Source: Micromonospora purpureochromogenes (GTDB taxonomy: Bacteria > Actinomycetota > Actinomycetes > Mycobacteriales > Micromonosporaceae). Taken from it: a stretch of 64,000 nucleotides of DNA. This document shows, one piece after another, positions 7,591 through 16,772 of this stretch. The notes beneath the pieces were generated by a model. That model made no database searches, was not told where the DNA came from, and saw only the letters and a list, made by a program, of their open reading frames with translations. The stretch spans positions 5,208,001 through 5,272,000 of the forward strand of contig NZ_LT607410.1 in NCBI RefSeq assembly GCF_900091515.1, written 5' to 3'. Both the position numbers and the translations under genes were made by a program. Each line of letters starts with the position of its first letter. The first letter of the stretch is position 1.

Positions 7591-8983
7591 CCAGTTTTCG
7601 GCTGCTGCCGCGGTCGTGGCTTACCAGGCCGTCACGCTGACCGAACTGCGGGGCTTGTTCGACCAGGTGGAATTCGACCTCAAGGATGTCCTCGAACGCG
7701 AACTTCGCGTCAGCGACACCCTGGACTCGGTCGAGTCCGAGTTCGACGCGGTGCGCGCCCGTCTCCAAGCGATGGGCGTCCTCGTACCAGCCGAAGAGTC
7801 CCAGTCGAGCGCAGTGACCGCCGTGAGTGTCGAGACACCGAGCTACCCCCGTTACGCCGTGCCCATCATCCCGACTGATGGCGACTTCGATCAGCTCGTC
7901 AGGCTTGCCGAAGCCCGGTTGGATCTGTTGGGTATCGATCTGACCCGGGACCCGCTCCAGCAGGTTCTTCCCGCCGGCCAGATAGCTCGCAGCCTGCGCA
8001 GCTACGCCGAGGAACATGGCGACGTCAGCTGGGACAAGACCGACTGGACGGTCGTCCTGGTTGCCGGAGTCCTCGCGACCCTCCTTGACGTCATCCTCGT
8101 CCGCATCCCCAAGGATTCCGCCTTCCTAGGCAAAGAGCAGACGGGATCGCCCCTCACCAAGTGGCTTCAGGACCGTGACCGCGCACAAGACATCCACGAC
8201 CGTTTCTTCAAGAGTTTCGAGAAGCTGGCCAAAGTGCCCTATGACGCCCCCACCACGAAGGCCACCGGGGGCCCGGTCAGCGGCATGCGGCCGGTTACCC
8301 ATCGGCTCCAGAGCCTCGGCCACGATCCGGCCCTGGGTTTCCTCGTCGGCGTGGCAGATCTCATGCACGGCACCGGCACCTACATCGACAAGGCAGGGCA
8401 ACTGGTCCAGGTCGCCACCGACTACGACCCGGTCGACCTGATCAACGCTCTCATCACCCAGGTGCGCCATCTGCTCTCGGACGTCTACACTCCTGCCGGC
8501 CTGCAGCCCCCGTTCTTCAGCCTGCTTCAACTCGGACAGATTAATTCCCCGTTCGCATTAGGCCCCTCCGGTGTCAAGGTGCCCTGGACCGACCTGGCCC
8601 GCTACATGTATACGAACGGCTACGACCTGCGCCACTTCTTCACAATGGGCATCACTCCTGGCGTCGTGTCCGCGATCATCCGCGGGTACTGGCTTCTCAA
8701 GAGCTATGCCACCGGCGGTACCGCAGCGCAACGGAAGCTGGAGCACGCCAAACTCACCTCCATGTTGCTGCTCGGGCACACCATCGCCACCTCAGGCACG
8801 CTTCTCAAGACCGGGCTGCTGTTTGGCATGAACCCGGCCGCCCTCAACTACAACCAGATTCTCGCCATGGCACCCGCCACCATCGCCTGGTTCAAAGAAG
8901 CCATCTCCCGCGACCATCGAATCAACGAAGCTCTGGAGAAGGAATGGGAATTGCTCCTCACCGAATCCGAGGGGCAATCGTGA
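7580..8983 (+). CDS. Partner membrane protein of the TerB-like gene, unknown family
   Basis: The product is 467 residues. The N-terminal ~75 residues are acidic and helical (FDQVEFDLKDVLERELRVSD). Hydrophobic stretches occur near residue 155 (VVLVAGVLATLLDVILVRIP), around 255-270 (LGFLVGVADLMHG), and at 400-440. Conserved-looking turns include GGPVSGMRPVTHRLQSLGHD and FFTMGITPGVVSAIIRGYW. I do not recognise the family. The GTG start lies inside the TerB-like gene with GGGAG 7 nt upstream, giving strong translational coupling. A possible third frame begins at the GTGA junction 8980. The coupling suggests a two-component membrane system. Confidence 0.65.
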   Translation: MSGDQFSAAAAVVAYQAVTLTELRGLFDQVEFDLKDVLERELRVSDTLDSVESEFDAVRARLQAMGVLVPAEESQSSAVTAVSVETPSYPRYAVPIIPTDGDFDQLVRLAEARLDLLGIDLTRDPLQQVLPAGQIARSLRSYAEEHGDVSWDKTDWTVVLVAGVLATLLDVILVRIPKDSAFLGKEQTGSPLTKWLQDRDRAQDIHDRFFKSFEKLAKVPYDAPTTKATGGPVSGMRPVTHRLQSLGHDPALGFLVGVADLMHGTGTYIDKAGQLVQVATDYDPVDLINALITQVRHLLSDVYTPAGLQPPFFSLLQLGQINSPFALGPSGVKVPWTDLARYMYTNGYDLRHFFTMGITPGVVSAIIRGYWLLKSYATGGTAAQRKLEHAKLTSMLLLGHTIATSGTLLKTGLLFGMNPAALNYNQILAMAPATIAWFKEAISRDHRINEALEKEWELLLTESEGQS

Positions 8984-9402
8984 CCAGCGAGCCGAGTTGT
9001 GAGCCTGGGCAGACTATCAATCTGACTGTCTTTAGTGGGGAAAGCAGGTACGTTGGCGGCAGAGAGCTCCGCGGCTCGCGGAGCGGGTTCCGACACCGTT
9101 CACGTCACCGCCGAAGCGCTCCGTCCGGCGCTCGCTGCCAATCGGCAGCATCTGCTATGGACAGTGTTGGCGGCAAAGGAGAAACCGTCTCTGACCATGG
9201 CTGGCCGGCCGACGGAGAGCCGATCTTTCGCACCTACTCGGCGTCATGTCTCTTCGACGGGATCGGCATTCGGCGGCTTGACGCCGACGCACGCACCATG
9301 CATGCCGGTGGAGAAACCTCACGCGGGGCTCCCTGGAGCCTCCTACCGAGATTCCGCTTTAACCGGGCGTACCCGATGTCCAATCTGAAGGGCCGATCGT
9401 GA
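8980..9402 (+). CDS. Possible third, perhaps decayed, gene of the TerB-like operon
   Basis: A GTG at 8980 overlaps the upstream TGA (GTGA), the junction style of coupled actinomycete genes. The frame stays open to 9402 (140 codons), but after about 20 residues its composition turns arginine/serine-rich and shadow-like. Another frame from about 9040 (LAAESSAARGAGSDTVHVTA) looks more natural, so a frameshift near 9035 is possible. Function unknown. This may be a degenerate or spurious gene. Confidence 0.25.
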   Translation: MTSEPSCEPGQTINLTVFSGESRYVGGRELRGSRSGFRHRSRHRRSAPSGARCQSAASAMDSVGGKGETVSDHGWPADGEPIFRTYSASCLFDGIGIRRLDADARTMHAGGETSRGAPWSLLPRFRFNRAYPMSNLKGRS

Positions 9403-9787
9403 CGGCCACTTCGTACGGGGGCGGTCGGCGAAGTCGGCCCGACCCGCAGGGCTCTATCGACCGCTGCGTACTCGAAGCGCATTCGAGCACGGTCGGGAAG
9501 GACTACCCGAAATCGCCCCGCCGCATCACGCCGTGATGGCAGCGGTGCTGGCGTTCGAGGCACGTGGTGACGCTGTCGCGGCGGGCGTGAAGCCGGTACG
9601 GCGCACGGCGTACGCCGCGAAACGGATCCGCTGAAACGCTGGCGGCTGACGTTTGGACGGGAGGGCCGGGGTCGTTGCCCTTGGCGGTCGACTGCCTCGG
9701 GCGGCTCGGGAGTGGCGGTCCTTTGGACCCCGGCCTTCCGCGCGGTGAAGAGTATCGGCGCGCACTGACCCTCGGGCGCCGCTTATG

Positions 9788-9802
9788 GCGGATTTAATCC
9801 GC
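9788..9802. promoter_or_regulatory. Palindrome in AT-rich patch, possible operator
   Basis: GCGGAT-TTA-ATCCGC is a perfect 6-bp inverted repeat with a 3-nt centre. It sits in an unusually AT-rich stretch of this GC-rich window (ATAAGATCGTTGATTAGC follows). The nearest downstream gene is mraY, over 500 bp away, so the target is unclear. Confidence 0.3.
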
Positions 9803-10028
9803 AAATAAGATCGTTGATTAGCTATACGTACTGGCTCACGGAGGGTGTGCGGGGCGGTCGGTTCGCCGACGTCGATGCCGCCGGGGGTCGGGGGCAGCGG
9901 GGTGGCGGGCGCCCGCGTCGCAGTAGAGGGGCCCAGTAACCCCTGTCCGGCGCCCACACGGGCGCGGTTCTGCGCGACGAGAGGATGCGCCAGCCGGTCA
10001 GTTGCCGCTGGTCTCGCGGCCCGAGATT

Positions 10029-10063
10029 GGGGAGCAGGTTGGGAGCAACCGGGTGCACTGAAC
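10029..10063 (+). repeat. 35-nt dispersed repeat, copy 1
   Basis: The element begins GGGGAGCAGGTTGGGAGCAA and ends CCGGGTGCACTGAAC. It differs from the copy at 40889-40923 at three positions. The first 20 nt recur at 39221-39240 with one change. It contains an internal direct repeat of GGGAGCA. Origin unknown. Confidence 0.6.
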
Positions 10064-10329
10064 GGCGTAAAACAGCTCCCAACGGCACCGAACGGCACCA
10101 TAGCGAACTGTTACTACTCAGCCTCGGGCCTGGCGCTGCAAGATCGTCGTCGGTTCGTGTCGGCGAGTTACGAACCACGGCGCCGTGAGGTCCAGGGCTG
10201 CTCCGCCTGCCGTCGGATGGCAAGATCGTCTCTCGTGATCGATGCTTTCGCTAAGGACTATCTACACGGCCAGCTCAGGTCGATACGCCAGGCGCTGGTC
10301 TGGAAGCTCGATCTCGTGGAGGTTCGCTC

Positions 10330-11433
10330 GTGAGGGCGGTCATCGTCGCGGCCGCGGTCGCGTTCGTCATCTCCCTGTTCGGCACGCCGGTGGCGATTCG
10401 CGTCTTCACCGCGCTCAAGGCCGGCCAGCCGATCCGATCCATCGGGCTTGCCAGCAACCAGGGCAAGAAGGGCACGCCGACGATGGGCGGCGTCGTCTTC
10501 ATCGTGGCGACCGTCTTCGCCTACGTCGCCGGGCACATCGCCCTGACCACCGTGCCCGAGCGGCAGATCGCGCAGGAGGGGCCGACCATGACGGCCCTGG
10601 TGTTGCTCGGGCTGTTCGTCTTCTGCGGCGCGGTCGGCTTCTTCGACGACTTCCTCAAGGTGCGCCGGCGCAACTCCGACGGACTGTCCGCCAAAGGCAA
10701 GCTGCTCGGCCAGGCGATCGTCGGCGGCGGGTTCGGCATCGCCGCTCTCTACGTGCCGAGCACCAACGGCCAGACCGTGGCCAGCGAGCACATCTCGCTC
10801 ATCCGCGACATCAGCTGGCTGAACGTCGGCAAGGTCGGCGCGGTCATGGTCATCGTCTTCGTGATCATGGCGATGTCGAACGGCGTGAACCTCACCGACG
10901 GCCTCGACGGCCTGGCCACCGGCGCGTCGATCCTGGTGCTCGGCGCGTACGCGCTGATCGGCTTCTGGCAGTACCGGCACTGGTGCGCCGACGACGCGTA
11001 CGCCCGCGTGAACGACTACTGCTACCAGGTCCGGGATCCCCTGGAGATCGCCATGATCGCGGCGGCGGCGGCCGGCGCCTGCGTGGGCTTCCTGTGGTGG
11101 AACACGTCCCCGGCGCGGATCTTCATGGGTGACGTGGGCTCGCTCGGGCTCGGCGCCCTGATCGGCGGGCTCGCAGTGGCAACCCGCACGACGCTGCTTT
11201 CGGTCATGATCGGCGGGCTCTTCGTCATCATCACGACGACCTGGGTGATCCAGATCGTCTCGTTCCGGACCACCGGAAGACGTGTCTTCCGGATGGTGCC
11301 GTTGCACCACCACTTCGAGCTGGCCGGATGGAGCGAGGTCAATATTGTGGTCCGGTTCTGGATCGTGGCCGGTGTCTGCGTGGCGGTCGGCCTGGGCCTG
11401 TTCTACTCGGATTTCTTGGCGGTCGTTGGATAA
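10330..11433 (+). CDS. mraY: Phospho-N-acetylmuramoyl-pentapeptide transferase, stand-alone copy
   Basis: This enzyme transfers phospho-MurNAc-pentapeptide from UDP to undecaprenyl phosphate, making lipid I for peptidoglycan at the inner membrane. The 367-residue polytopic protein has all signature blocks: KKGTPTMGG (46-54), the FFDDFLK Asp pair D106/D107, [10 protein letters not shown] (187-196), [10 protein letters not shown] with catalytic D268, and the PLHHHFE triad H326-H328. GTG 10330 has GGAGG 7 nt upstream. mraY normally sits in the division/cell-wall (dcw) cluster between murF and murD. Here it stands alone among accessory genes, so it is probably a second copy. Such extra copies can give resistance to MraY-targeting nucleoside antibiotics; that role is inference. 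Confidence 0.93.
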   Translation: MRAVIVAAAVAFVISLFGTPVAIRVFTALKAGQPIRSIGLASNQGKKGTPTMGGVVFIVATVFAYVAGHIALTTVPERQIAQEGPTMTALVLLGLFVFCGAVGFFDDFLKVRRRNSDGLSAKGKLLGQAIVGGGFGIAALYVPSTNGQTVASEHISLIRDISWLNVGKVGAVMVIVFVIMAMSNGVNLTDGLDGLATGASILVLGAYALIGFWQYRHWCADDAYARVNDYCYQVRDPLEIAMIAAAAAGACVGFLWWNTSPARIFMGDVGSLGLGALIGGLAVATRTTLLSVMIGGLFVIITTTWVIQIVSFRTTGRRVFRMVPLHHHFELAGWSEVNIVVRFWIVAGVCVAVGLGLFYSDFLAVVG

Positions 11434-11742
11434 AAGCCACGCGACAAGCCTGTGTCGTGCCACCGACGGTGATCCGCCGGGCAGCCTGGTTCCCCACCGG
11501 GGTGCCAGCGTCTGGCAGCAGCATTGCCTAAGCCGGTCGCGGCCAGACCCCTCGGTCGCTGTGTCAGCAAGAAGTCAGCAAGAGGTCTGGCGTCATCCAT
11601 CACGGGGCGACCTCCGGCGGCGGCTGGAGCGCACGCGACGACATCACGTGGTGTCGGCTGTGAACTGCCGACAGGCGAGATCGACGTTCACACCGAAGCG
11701 GTCGGCGTAGACCAGCGATACCAGGGGGCTAACCTGGCCGGC

Positions 11743-12051
11743 ATGTCGGACGATCAAGTAACGATCACGCTCAGTCCAGACCAGGCGCTTGTGCTTTCGC
11801 ACTGGCTGGGCACGGTTATGGGTACGAGGTTGTTCGACAGCATCGTCGACGAGGACCCCGCTGTCTGGTCTGCGCTTCACCGCATCAGCAAATCCCTCGA
11901 CAAAGAGCCGCTCATCTTCGCCCGTGACTATGGTCAGCGGCTTGACGAGGCACGCGACCGGCTGTGCAGCGAACTAGGAGAAGAGTTCGTAGCGAGCCGG
12001 TCCGCCTCCAAGAATGGCGACCAGGCGTCGGCCGAGACTCTGGCTGAGTGA
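11743..12051 (+). CDS. Small acidic hypothetical protein, 102 residues
   Basis: The frame reads as genuine coding sequence (DDQVTITLSPDQALVLSHWL, then LIFARDYGQRLDEARDRLCS), mostly helical and soluble. ATG 11743 was chosen because the in-frame sequence upstream is low-quality and GGGGG lies about 14 nt before it. No family is recognised. Its 309-bp upstream gap shows no gene. Confidence 0.55.
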   Translation: MSDDQVTITLSPDQALVLSHWLGTVMGTRLFDSIVDEDPAVWSALHRISKSLDKEPLIFARDYGQRLDEARDRLCSELGEEFVASRSASKNGDQASAETLAE

Positions 12052-12426
12052 CTAACTGAGTGACGATCGGAGCGCACGCTGGCGGACGAGCATGGACCCA
12101 GAGGATGACCACAGCAGCACTGCAACAAAGCGGCAGGTCAAAGCCAGGTGTAGGTTGCCTGGGGGCGGAAGTAGTCGTCCGGGGCACCCACGAGGCCCAA
12201 GACAGCGTGAAACGTCGGCAACAAGCCATCAATGACGTGAGCCCACGACGGCCACGACCAGCACGGCAAGCAGGTTGTCGCAGGTCACGGATAGGCGGAC
12301 GTAGCTCCGCTTCAACGTCTGACACTCACGCCTACGGCAAGAGGTTGCGAGGGACCGACCTCCTCGGCCACCTCACATGGGACTGGCTGCACCCCAGCAT
12401 CGGCAAAGATCCACTAGCCTCGGTTC
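12052..12426. other. Intergenic stretch without a recognisable gene
   Basis: All frames are short or shadow-like. No palindrome, tRNA or transposase block was seen. It carries the promoter region for the gene at 12427. Confidence 0.4.
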
Positions 12427-13521
12427 ATGACTGAGCGGTGGTCCGTTGTGAAGGAATCCGAGGTGATGTCGTACGCCGGAACGCAAGCGCAGACCCTGCC
12501 GGCAGCAAACGTCACCTACGTGGTCGGGCCGTCGGCGACGCTCGTCATCCTGCAGGCCGGCGATCGGCCTGACGGCAACGCCGTGCAAAACGGCGACGTC
12601 CTGACGCTGCATGAGCCGTTTCCCGAGGCCGCGGAGGCGCGGCTGACCGGCTCCGACCTTCCGCTTCTAGGATTCGTTCGCGTGTCCGAGGGCTATGTGC
12701 CACTAGGGGAATTGCGGCATGTGGTCAGCCACCGGGGGCCCCTCTACGTACCTGACGGCAGTCAGTGGCCTTTCCCTGGTAAAAGCGGACTCTCGTTTTG
12801 CAAACTGAGTATCGCGGACAGCCTGCCGTTCGACGTCCTCGACCAGGTGCGACCAACGCTGCAACATCCGCTTCCCAGTCTCGACTGGCTCAGGTTCCTG
12901 CCCCACGACCCTATTGCCGGGTTGCGCGACTTCGTGGCCGGTTGGTACGCCGACATCCCGACAGGCGACGACGAACTCCGCGACCCGGACCGGCCGCTTC
13001 CCGAACCGCTGCTCGCCTTCTACCGTGCCGCCGCCGGGCGCCGAGAGGTGTTCGGTTTGCACAACCGGATCCACACCGCCGACGAGTTGGAGGACGAGGA
13101 CGACGGGCTGGTGGAGTTCGGGTCGGAGAACCAAGGGGTCTTCGGCATGTTGCTGGACCCGACCGAGGCGGACCCGACAGTTCAGTACAGCGGACTTCAC
13201 GTGGAACAGGAGCGAGAGCCGCTGAGCGCCTTTCTGCTGCAGTTCCTCCTTTGTGAAGCGTCCTATTCCAGTCCCTTCTGCGGCTTCGCGACTGTGACCG
13301 CCGACCAGGCGCGGCGACTGGTTGAACAACTGCACCAGGTGCCCCTGCGACCCCTGCGGTGGCCGGGTGACCCTACCCGGCACTACGTTGCCCCGGGCTT
13401 GGTCGTCGCGACCGCCACTTACGACGACGCCTCGGTCGAGGTGTATGCCGGAAGCCGGCATCGGTCGGCGCTCCGCCCACTGCGCGCTCCGGGCTTCGCC
13501 TGGGACCAGTTCGGCGGCTAG
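12427..13521 (+). CDS. SUKH/SMI1-KNR4-like protein
   Basis: The product is 364 residues. The central part has the SUKH pattern: LPEPLLAFYRAAAGRREVFG, then LVEFGSENQGVFGMLLDP and EREPLSAFLLQFLL. This fits the family's G-x-x-V-x-F-x-x-E-N-Q-G core. SUKH proteins are often immunity proteins for contact-dependent or polymorphic toxins, though many stand-alone copies have unknown roles. No toxin gene is adjacent. ATG 12427 gives the longest form; an internal ATG at 12466 with GAGG just upstream is an alternative. Confidence 0.6.
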   Translation: MTERWSVVKESEVMSYAGTQAQTLPAANVTYVVGPSATLVILQAGDRPDGNAVQNGDVLTLHEPFPEAAEARLTGSDLPLLGFVRVSEGYVPLGELRHVVSHRGPLYVPDGSQWPFPGKSGLSFCKLSIADSLPFDVLDQVRPTLQHPLPSLDWLRFLPHDPIAGLRDFVAGWYADIPTGDDELRDPDRPLPEPLLAFYRAAAGRREVFGLHNRIHTADELEDEDDGLVEFGSENQGVFGMLLDPTEADPTVQYSGLHVEQEREPLSAFLLQFLLCEASYSSPFCGFATVTADQARRLVEQLHQVPLRPLRWPGDPTRHYVAPGLVVATATYDDASVEVYAGSRHRSALRPLRAPGFAWDQFGG

Positions 13522-13964
13522 CAGACCCGCCGCCCGCCGCCATGCGAGCAAGGCAGCGAAGAGGCAGCGAAAGCGTCGGCGGCAGCCGACAACATGCGAC
13601 AGCAGGCAGCAAGGTAGCCGCGCTTCGGGCTGCAAAAGAGCACCGGATGACATCAAACGGTGCCCCACACCCCGCGTTCACACGGAGTGCTCAGCCGCAT
13701 TGCACAGCAGTCGAAGGCTGTCCATGTCGCCTGCTCGGAGAGTATGTGCAGGTCAGGCCGGTTAAGGAGCCGCTGGACGGCCTGGCCTTGCATCTGGGAG
13801 CAGATTGGGTGCAGCTTGGCGAAGTGGTCACCGTGCCCGAAGTGCTCAATGGAGCCAGGCAGGGCTGAGAGCTCTGACCTGCGGTGATGCGGACGGACGG
13901 GGCGGTGTGACCTCCCAGAGAACGCCGAAGAGGTCACGCTCTGCTGGCCCCCGATTGGGTGGTG
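13522..13964. other. Intergenic stretch, possibly a decayed gene on the minus strand
   Basis: No intact gene. The minus strand between about 13655 and 13870 reads coding-like sequence (HFAKLHPICSQMQGQAVQRL, NRPDLHILSEQ) ending in a stop, but it has no supported start or recognised family. Confidence 0.3.
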
Positions 13965-14205
13965 TCGGTTTGTCGTCGGGATCGCGCAGGCGCCGGCCAA
14001 TTGGGATTCGTTGCATCGACGCGTGGCTTTGGGTGGCGCCGTGCTGGCATCGCCATGACTCCTGAACGCTGGGACTTGAATCCCACCGGCAATCTTCCGA
14101 CCAGGGTTTACTGCACGGTGACCTCTTCGGCGATTCCGAAGGCATCAGCGGCGTCAGTGGGTCGTGCTGGCCGGTGATGTGCTCAACTGCCGATGTGCGC
14201 GAGTC
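13965..14205 (+). repeat. Degenerate coding repeat, copy B
   Basis: The segment aligns with 40940-41140 and 45560-45735. Shared stretches include GTGCTGGCATCG, GAATCCCACCGGCAA and GGTGACCTCTTCGGCG. In the matching frame it reads VVGIAQAPANWDSLHRRVAL and AVLASP, then a stop and frameshifts, whereas copy A stays open longer. It is a decayed copy of one short protein-coding family. Confidence 0.55.
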
Positions 14206-14290
14206 GGCCAGGTCGCTTGCCTGTGCGCCGTAGCGCACTTCAATTCGCACGCAATAAACCCGGGGCGGCGTCGATGATCATCTCGCGATA

Positions 14291-15037
14291 ATGGCCGACG
14301 TGGAAGAAGTTAAGGTCGTCGTCGCCCATGACGAGCGAGCGACCCTGCGTGTCGGTGATGTGTTCCTGAAGATCGACGCTGATCAGACGCGCACCGACGT
14401 CGAGGTCGAGGCGATGGCTCTGGCGCCGATCCCGACTCCGCAGGTCCTGTGGCGCAAGCCACCCGTGCTCGCGCTCGCCGCCCTGCCCGGGATGGCACTG
14501 GGCCGCCTCGGCGAGCCGTCGCCCGCGTCGTCGGCGGCGTGGGCCGCGGCGGGTGCGGCCGCGCGGACGCTGCACGACGCGCCCCTGCCGCCATGGCCCG
14601 GTCGGCGCCTCGACGAGATCGCATCGCGCCTCGACGGCGAATGCGAGTGGCTCGTCACGAATGGTGTCCTTCCCACGGACGTGGTCACCCGTAACCGCCA
14701 GGTTGCTGAGGCTGCGCTGCGGCCGTGGAAACCGGTGTTCATGCACGGCGACCTGCAGATCACCCACGTGTTCGTCGACGATGACGAGATCACCGGTGTG
14801 ATCGACTGGTCCGAGGCGGCCCAGGGCGATGCCCTGTACGACCTCGCCGTCCTGACGCTCGGACACGAGGAGCACCTTGACGATGTGGTCGCCGGCTACG
14901 GCACCGATGTCGACCTCGACGTGATCCGCGGGTGGTGGTCGTGGCGAAGCCTGGTGGCGGCCCGCTGGCTGGTCGAGCACGGCTTCGACCCGTCCCTGCC
15001 CGGCTGTGAGTTCGACGTGTTGAGATCCCGGATGTGA
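14291..15037 (+). CDS. Aminoglycoside-phosphotransferase-family kinase
   Basis: The product is 248 residues with the APH/choline-kinase fold. It has an abbreviated N-lobe (VFLKIDADQTRTDVEVEAMA), then the catalytic loop FMHGDLQITHVFVDDDEITG and the metal-binding VIDWSEAAQGD. The catalytic Asp in HGDLQ is present; the usual Asn of HGDxxxxN is replaced by His. The family phosphorylates aminoglycosides, macrolides or small alcohols with ATP/GTP. The substrate cannot be told, and a housekeeping role is as likely as resistance. Confidence 0.82.
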   Translation: MADVEEVKVVVAHDERATLRVGDVFLKIDADQTRTDVEVEAMALAPIPTPQVLWRKPPVLALAALPGMALGRLGEPSPASSAAWAAAGAAARTLHDAPLPPWPGRRLDEIASRLDGECEWLVTNGVLPTDVVTRNRQVAEAALRPWKPVFMHGDLQITHVFVDDDEITGVIDWSEAAQGDALYDLAVLTLGHEEHLDDVVAGYGTDVDLDVIRGWWSWRSLVAARWLVEHGFDPSLPGCEFDVLRSRM

Positions 15038-15247
15038 GGCTGCACGAACCCGACGGCCACGAGCTGTGACATGGGGGCACGCTGGATCTGTGCTGTTGCC
15101 ACCGATCGCAGCGAAGGTCGTTGTCTGTCGTAGCTCACGACCAAGGCGCACCATCGACGACATTGCTATGCGACGCCAGGCATGGCATCCGGATCTGCCG
15201 CTGGTCGCGGGTCGAAGCGCGGGCAGGAGCGGGTTTATGGTGGCCGG

Positions 15248-15718
15248 ATGCTTGACCTGGGCAGGCTAGACCTGGAGGAGATCGCCACCGCGCTCGAGGA
15301 CCAGACCGACTACGAGCACCGATGGCTGATCAACCCGCAGACCGGCGAGATCGTGTTCTGGACGACGGACGGCGGCATCGACGGGCACACGCCCATTGAC
15401 CTTGACGACCTCGACCTGGTCGGTATTGATCCGCTGCCGTCCTACGTCTGGTACCAGGACATGGCCGACTTTGCCGAGAGGATCAGTGACGCGGCGGCCG
15501 GCCGCAGACTCGCCCGAGCGATCCGGGGCAAGGGCGCCTTTCGCCGGTTCAAGAACGAGTTGCACGAGGAGCACCCGCACCTACTGCCAGCGTGGTACGC
15601 CTTCCGCGACGTGCGCGCACAGCGGCGGGCTGTTGAATGGCTGGTCGACAACGCGCTGGTCGACGACGAAACGGGCGAGCGTTTCGTGGCCGAGCACCCA
15701 GATCCCGACCTTCCCTGA
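15248..15718 (+). CDS. UPF0158 family protein
   Basis: The 156-residue acidic protein matches the UPF0158 pattern: YEHRWLINPQTGEIVFWTTD, PLPSYVWYQDMADFAERI and the characteristic GKGAFRRFKNELHEEHP block, then WYAFRDVRAQRRAVEWL. Function of the family is unknown. ATG 15248 follows a purine-rich region and begins MLDLGRLDLEEIATAL, the usual start of the family. It is followed about 100 bp later by a recombinase. Confidence 0.8.
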   Translation: MLDLGRLDLEEIATALEDQTDYEHRWLINPQTGEIVFWTTDGGIDGHTPIDLDDLDLVGIDPLPSYVWYQDMADFAERISDAAAGRRLARAIRGKGAFRRFKNELHEEHPHLLPAWYAFRDVRAQRRAVEWLVDNALVDDETGERFVAEHPDPDLP

Positions 15719-15818
15719 GCTGGCGCCCGCGCCGCGCGACTTCCTACAGTCACGAACGCACGCATCTGCTGCGCAGAGGGCGTTGACGCCGACTGTGAGC
15801 GGTGACGCACGGTGGGGT

Positions 15819-16736
15819 ATGACTACCTCTCCCGCTTCCGGCCCCGACATCGTCTCTTCTGATCATCTCGTTCTCCGTGCGGCCGTAGCCGCATACCTCG
15901 GTCGATACCGAGGTGACACGCGCCTGCATACCAACTCCGACCTACCTGTCTTCCTGGCCTGGTGCACGGGCCAGAACCTGGATCCGTTGGCGGCGGTTCG
16001 GGTGGACATCGAGCGGTACGTGCGGTGGCTCCAGGACGTACGCCGCTTCCAGCCATCGACCGTCTCCCGCCGCCTGTCGGTGGTCGTCGGCTTCTACCGC
16101 GTCTGCGTCATCGACAGCATCCTGCCGCACTCACCAGCCGACTACGTCTGCAGACCTACGGTGCCACCCGAATCACCCACCCTCGGACTGGGCCACCTCC
16201 AGTTCGAAGCACTGATCACCACCGCACGACTATCGGCCAACCCGAACGACTTCGCGCTGATCGCCATGCTCGGACTCCTCGGACTGCGAATCTTCGAGAC
16301 CTGCGGCGCAAACATCGGCGACCTCGGCGAGGAACACGGTCACCGGGTCCTACGAGTCCGCGGCAAGGGCGGCAAGGTCGTCCTGGTTCCGCTGCCGACA
16401 GCGGTGGCCAGGGCCATAGACCGGGCGGTCGACGGCCGCCTCGACGGCCCGATCCTGCTCAACACCCTCGACGCGCGGATGGACCGGCACGCGGCGACCC
16501 GCCGGCTCAAGCACCTCGCCGCCAACGCCGGGATCCGGATGCCGAGGATGCACCCGCACATGCTCCGCCACACCTTCGTCACCACCATGCTCGACGCTGG
16601 CGTCAGCCTGCGCGACGTGCAGATCGCCGCCCGCCACGCCGACTCGCGCACCACCATGCGCTACGACCGCGCCCGTAAGAACCTCGACCGCCACCCCAAC
16701 TACATTCTCGCCGCCTACATGGCCTCCGGAACGTAA
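15819..16736 (+). CDS. Tyrosine recombinase/integrase, XerC/D-like
   Basis: The product is 305 residues. The N-terminal core-binding (SAM-like) domain (~20-105) is followed by the catalytic domain with R157 (LLGLRIFE), H247 and R250 in HMLRH, H273 (ARHADSR) and nucleophile Y282. All five visible catalytic residues are present, so it should be active in strand exchange. It resembles chromosomally scattered XerD-like recombinases more than phage integrases, which are usually longer. No tRNA gene or attachment-site duplication was found beside it. ATG 15819 avoids a long shadow extension into the previous gene. Confidence 0.85.
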   Translation: MTTSPASGPDIVSSDHLVLRAAVAAYLGRYRGDTRLHTNSDLPVFLAWCTGQNLDPLAAVRVDIERYVRWLQDVRRFQPSTVSRRLSVVVGFYRVCVIDSILPHSPADYVCRPTVPPESPTLGLGHLQFEALITTARLSANPNDFALIAMLGLLGLRIFETCGANIGDLGEEHGHRVLRVRGKGGKVVLVPLPTAVARAIDRAVDGRLDGPILLNTLDARMDRHAATRRLKHLAANAGIRMPRMHPHMLRHTFVTTMLDAGVSLRDVQIAARHADSRTTMRYDRARKNLDRHPNYILAAYMASGT

Positions 16737-16772
16737 CGACCACGACGAGCGGATCTGCCGAGATGAGTGCGG

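Larger units (their letters stand above)
9403..10317. other. Long non-coding stretch upstream of mraY
   Basis: No convincing gene is present here: open frames are arginine/proline-rich shadows. It holds a 15-bp palindrome (9788-9802) in a locally AT-rich patch (9780-9835) and a 35-nt element also found at 40889. On the minus strand, 9990-10110 could encode the peptide SVHPVAPNLLP, which resembles integrase C-termini, but this is weak. It may be decayed mobile DNA. Confidence 0.5.

Noticed and set aside
10242..11132. Long alternative open frames overlapping mraY
   Set aside because: They are arginine-rich shadows; the mraY frame carries every family motif and a good ribosome site.
15819..16736. 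The tyrosine recombinase as integrase of a genomic island
   Set aside because: No tRNA gene, direct-repeat attachment sites, excisionase or replication genes lie nearby; it may be a solitary XerD-like protein.
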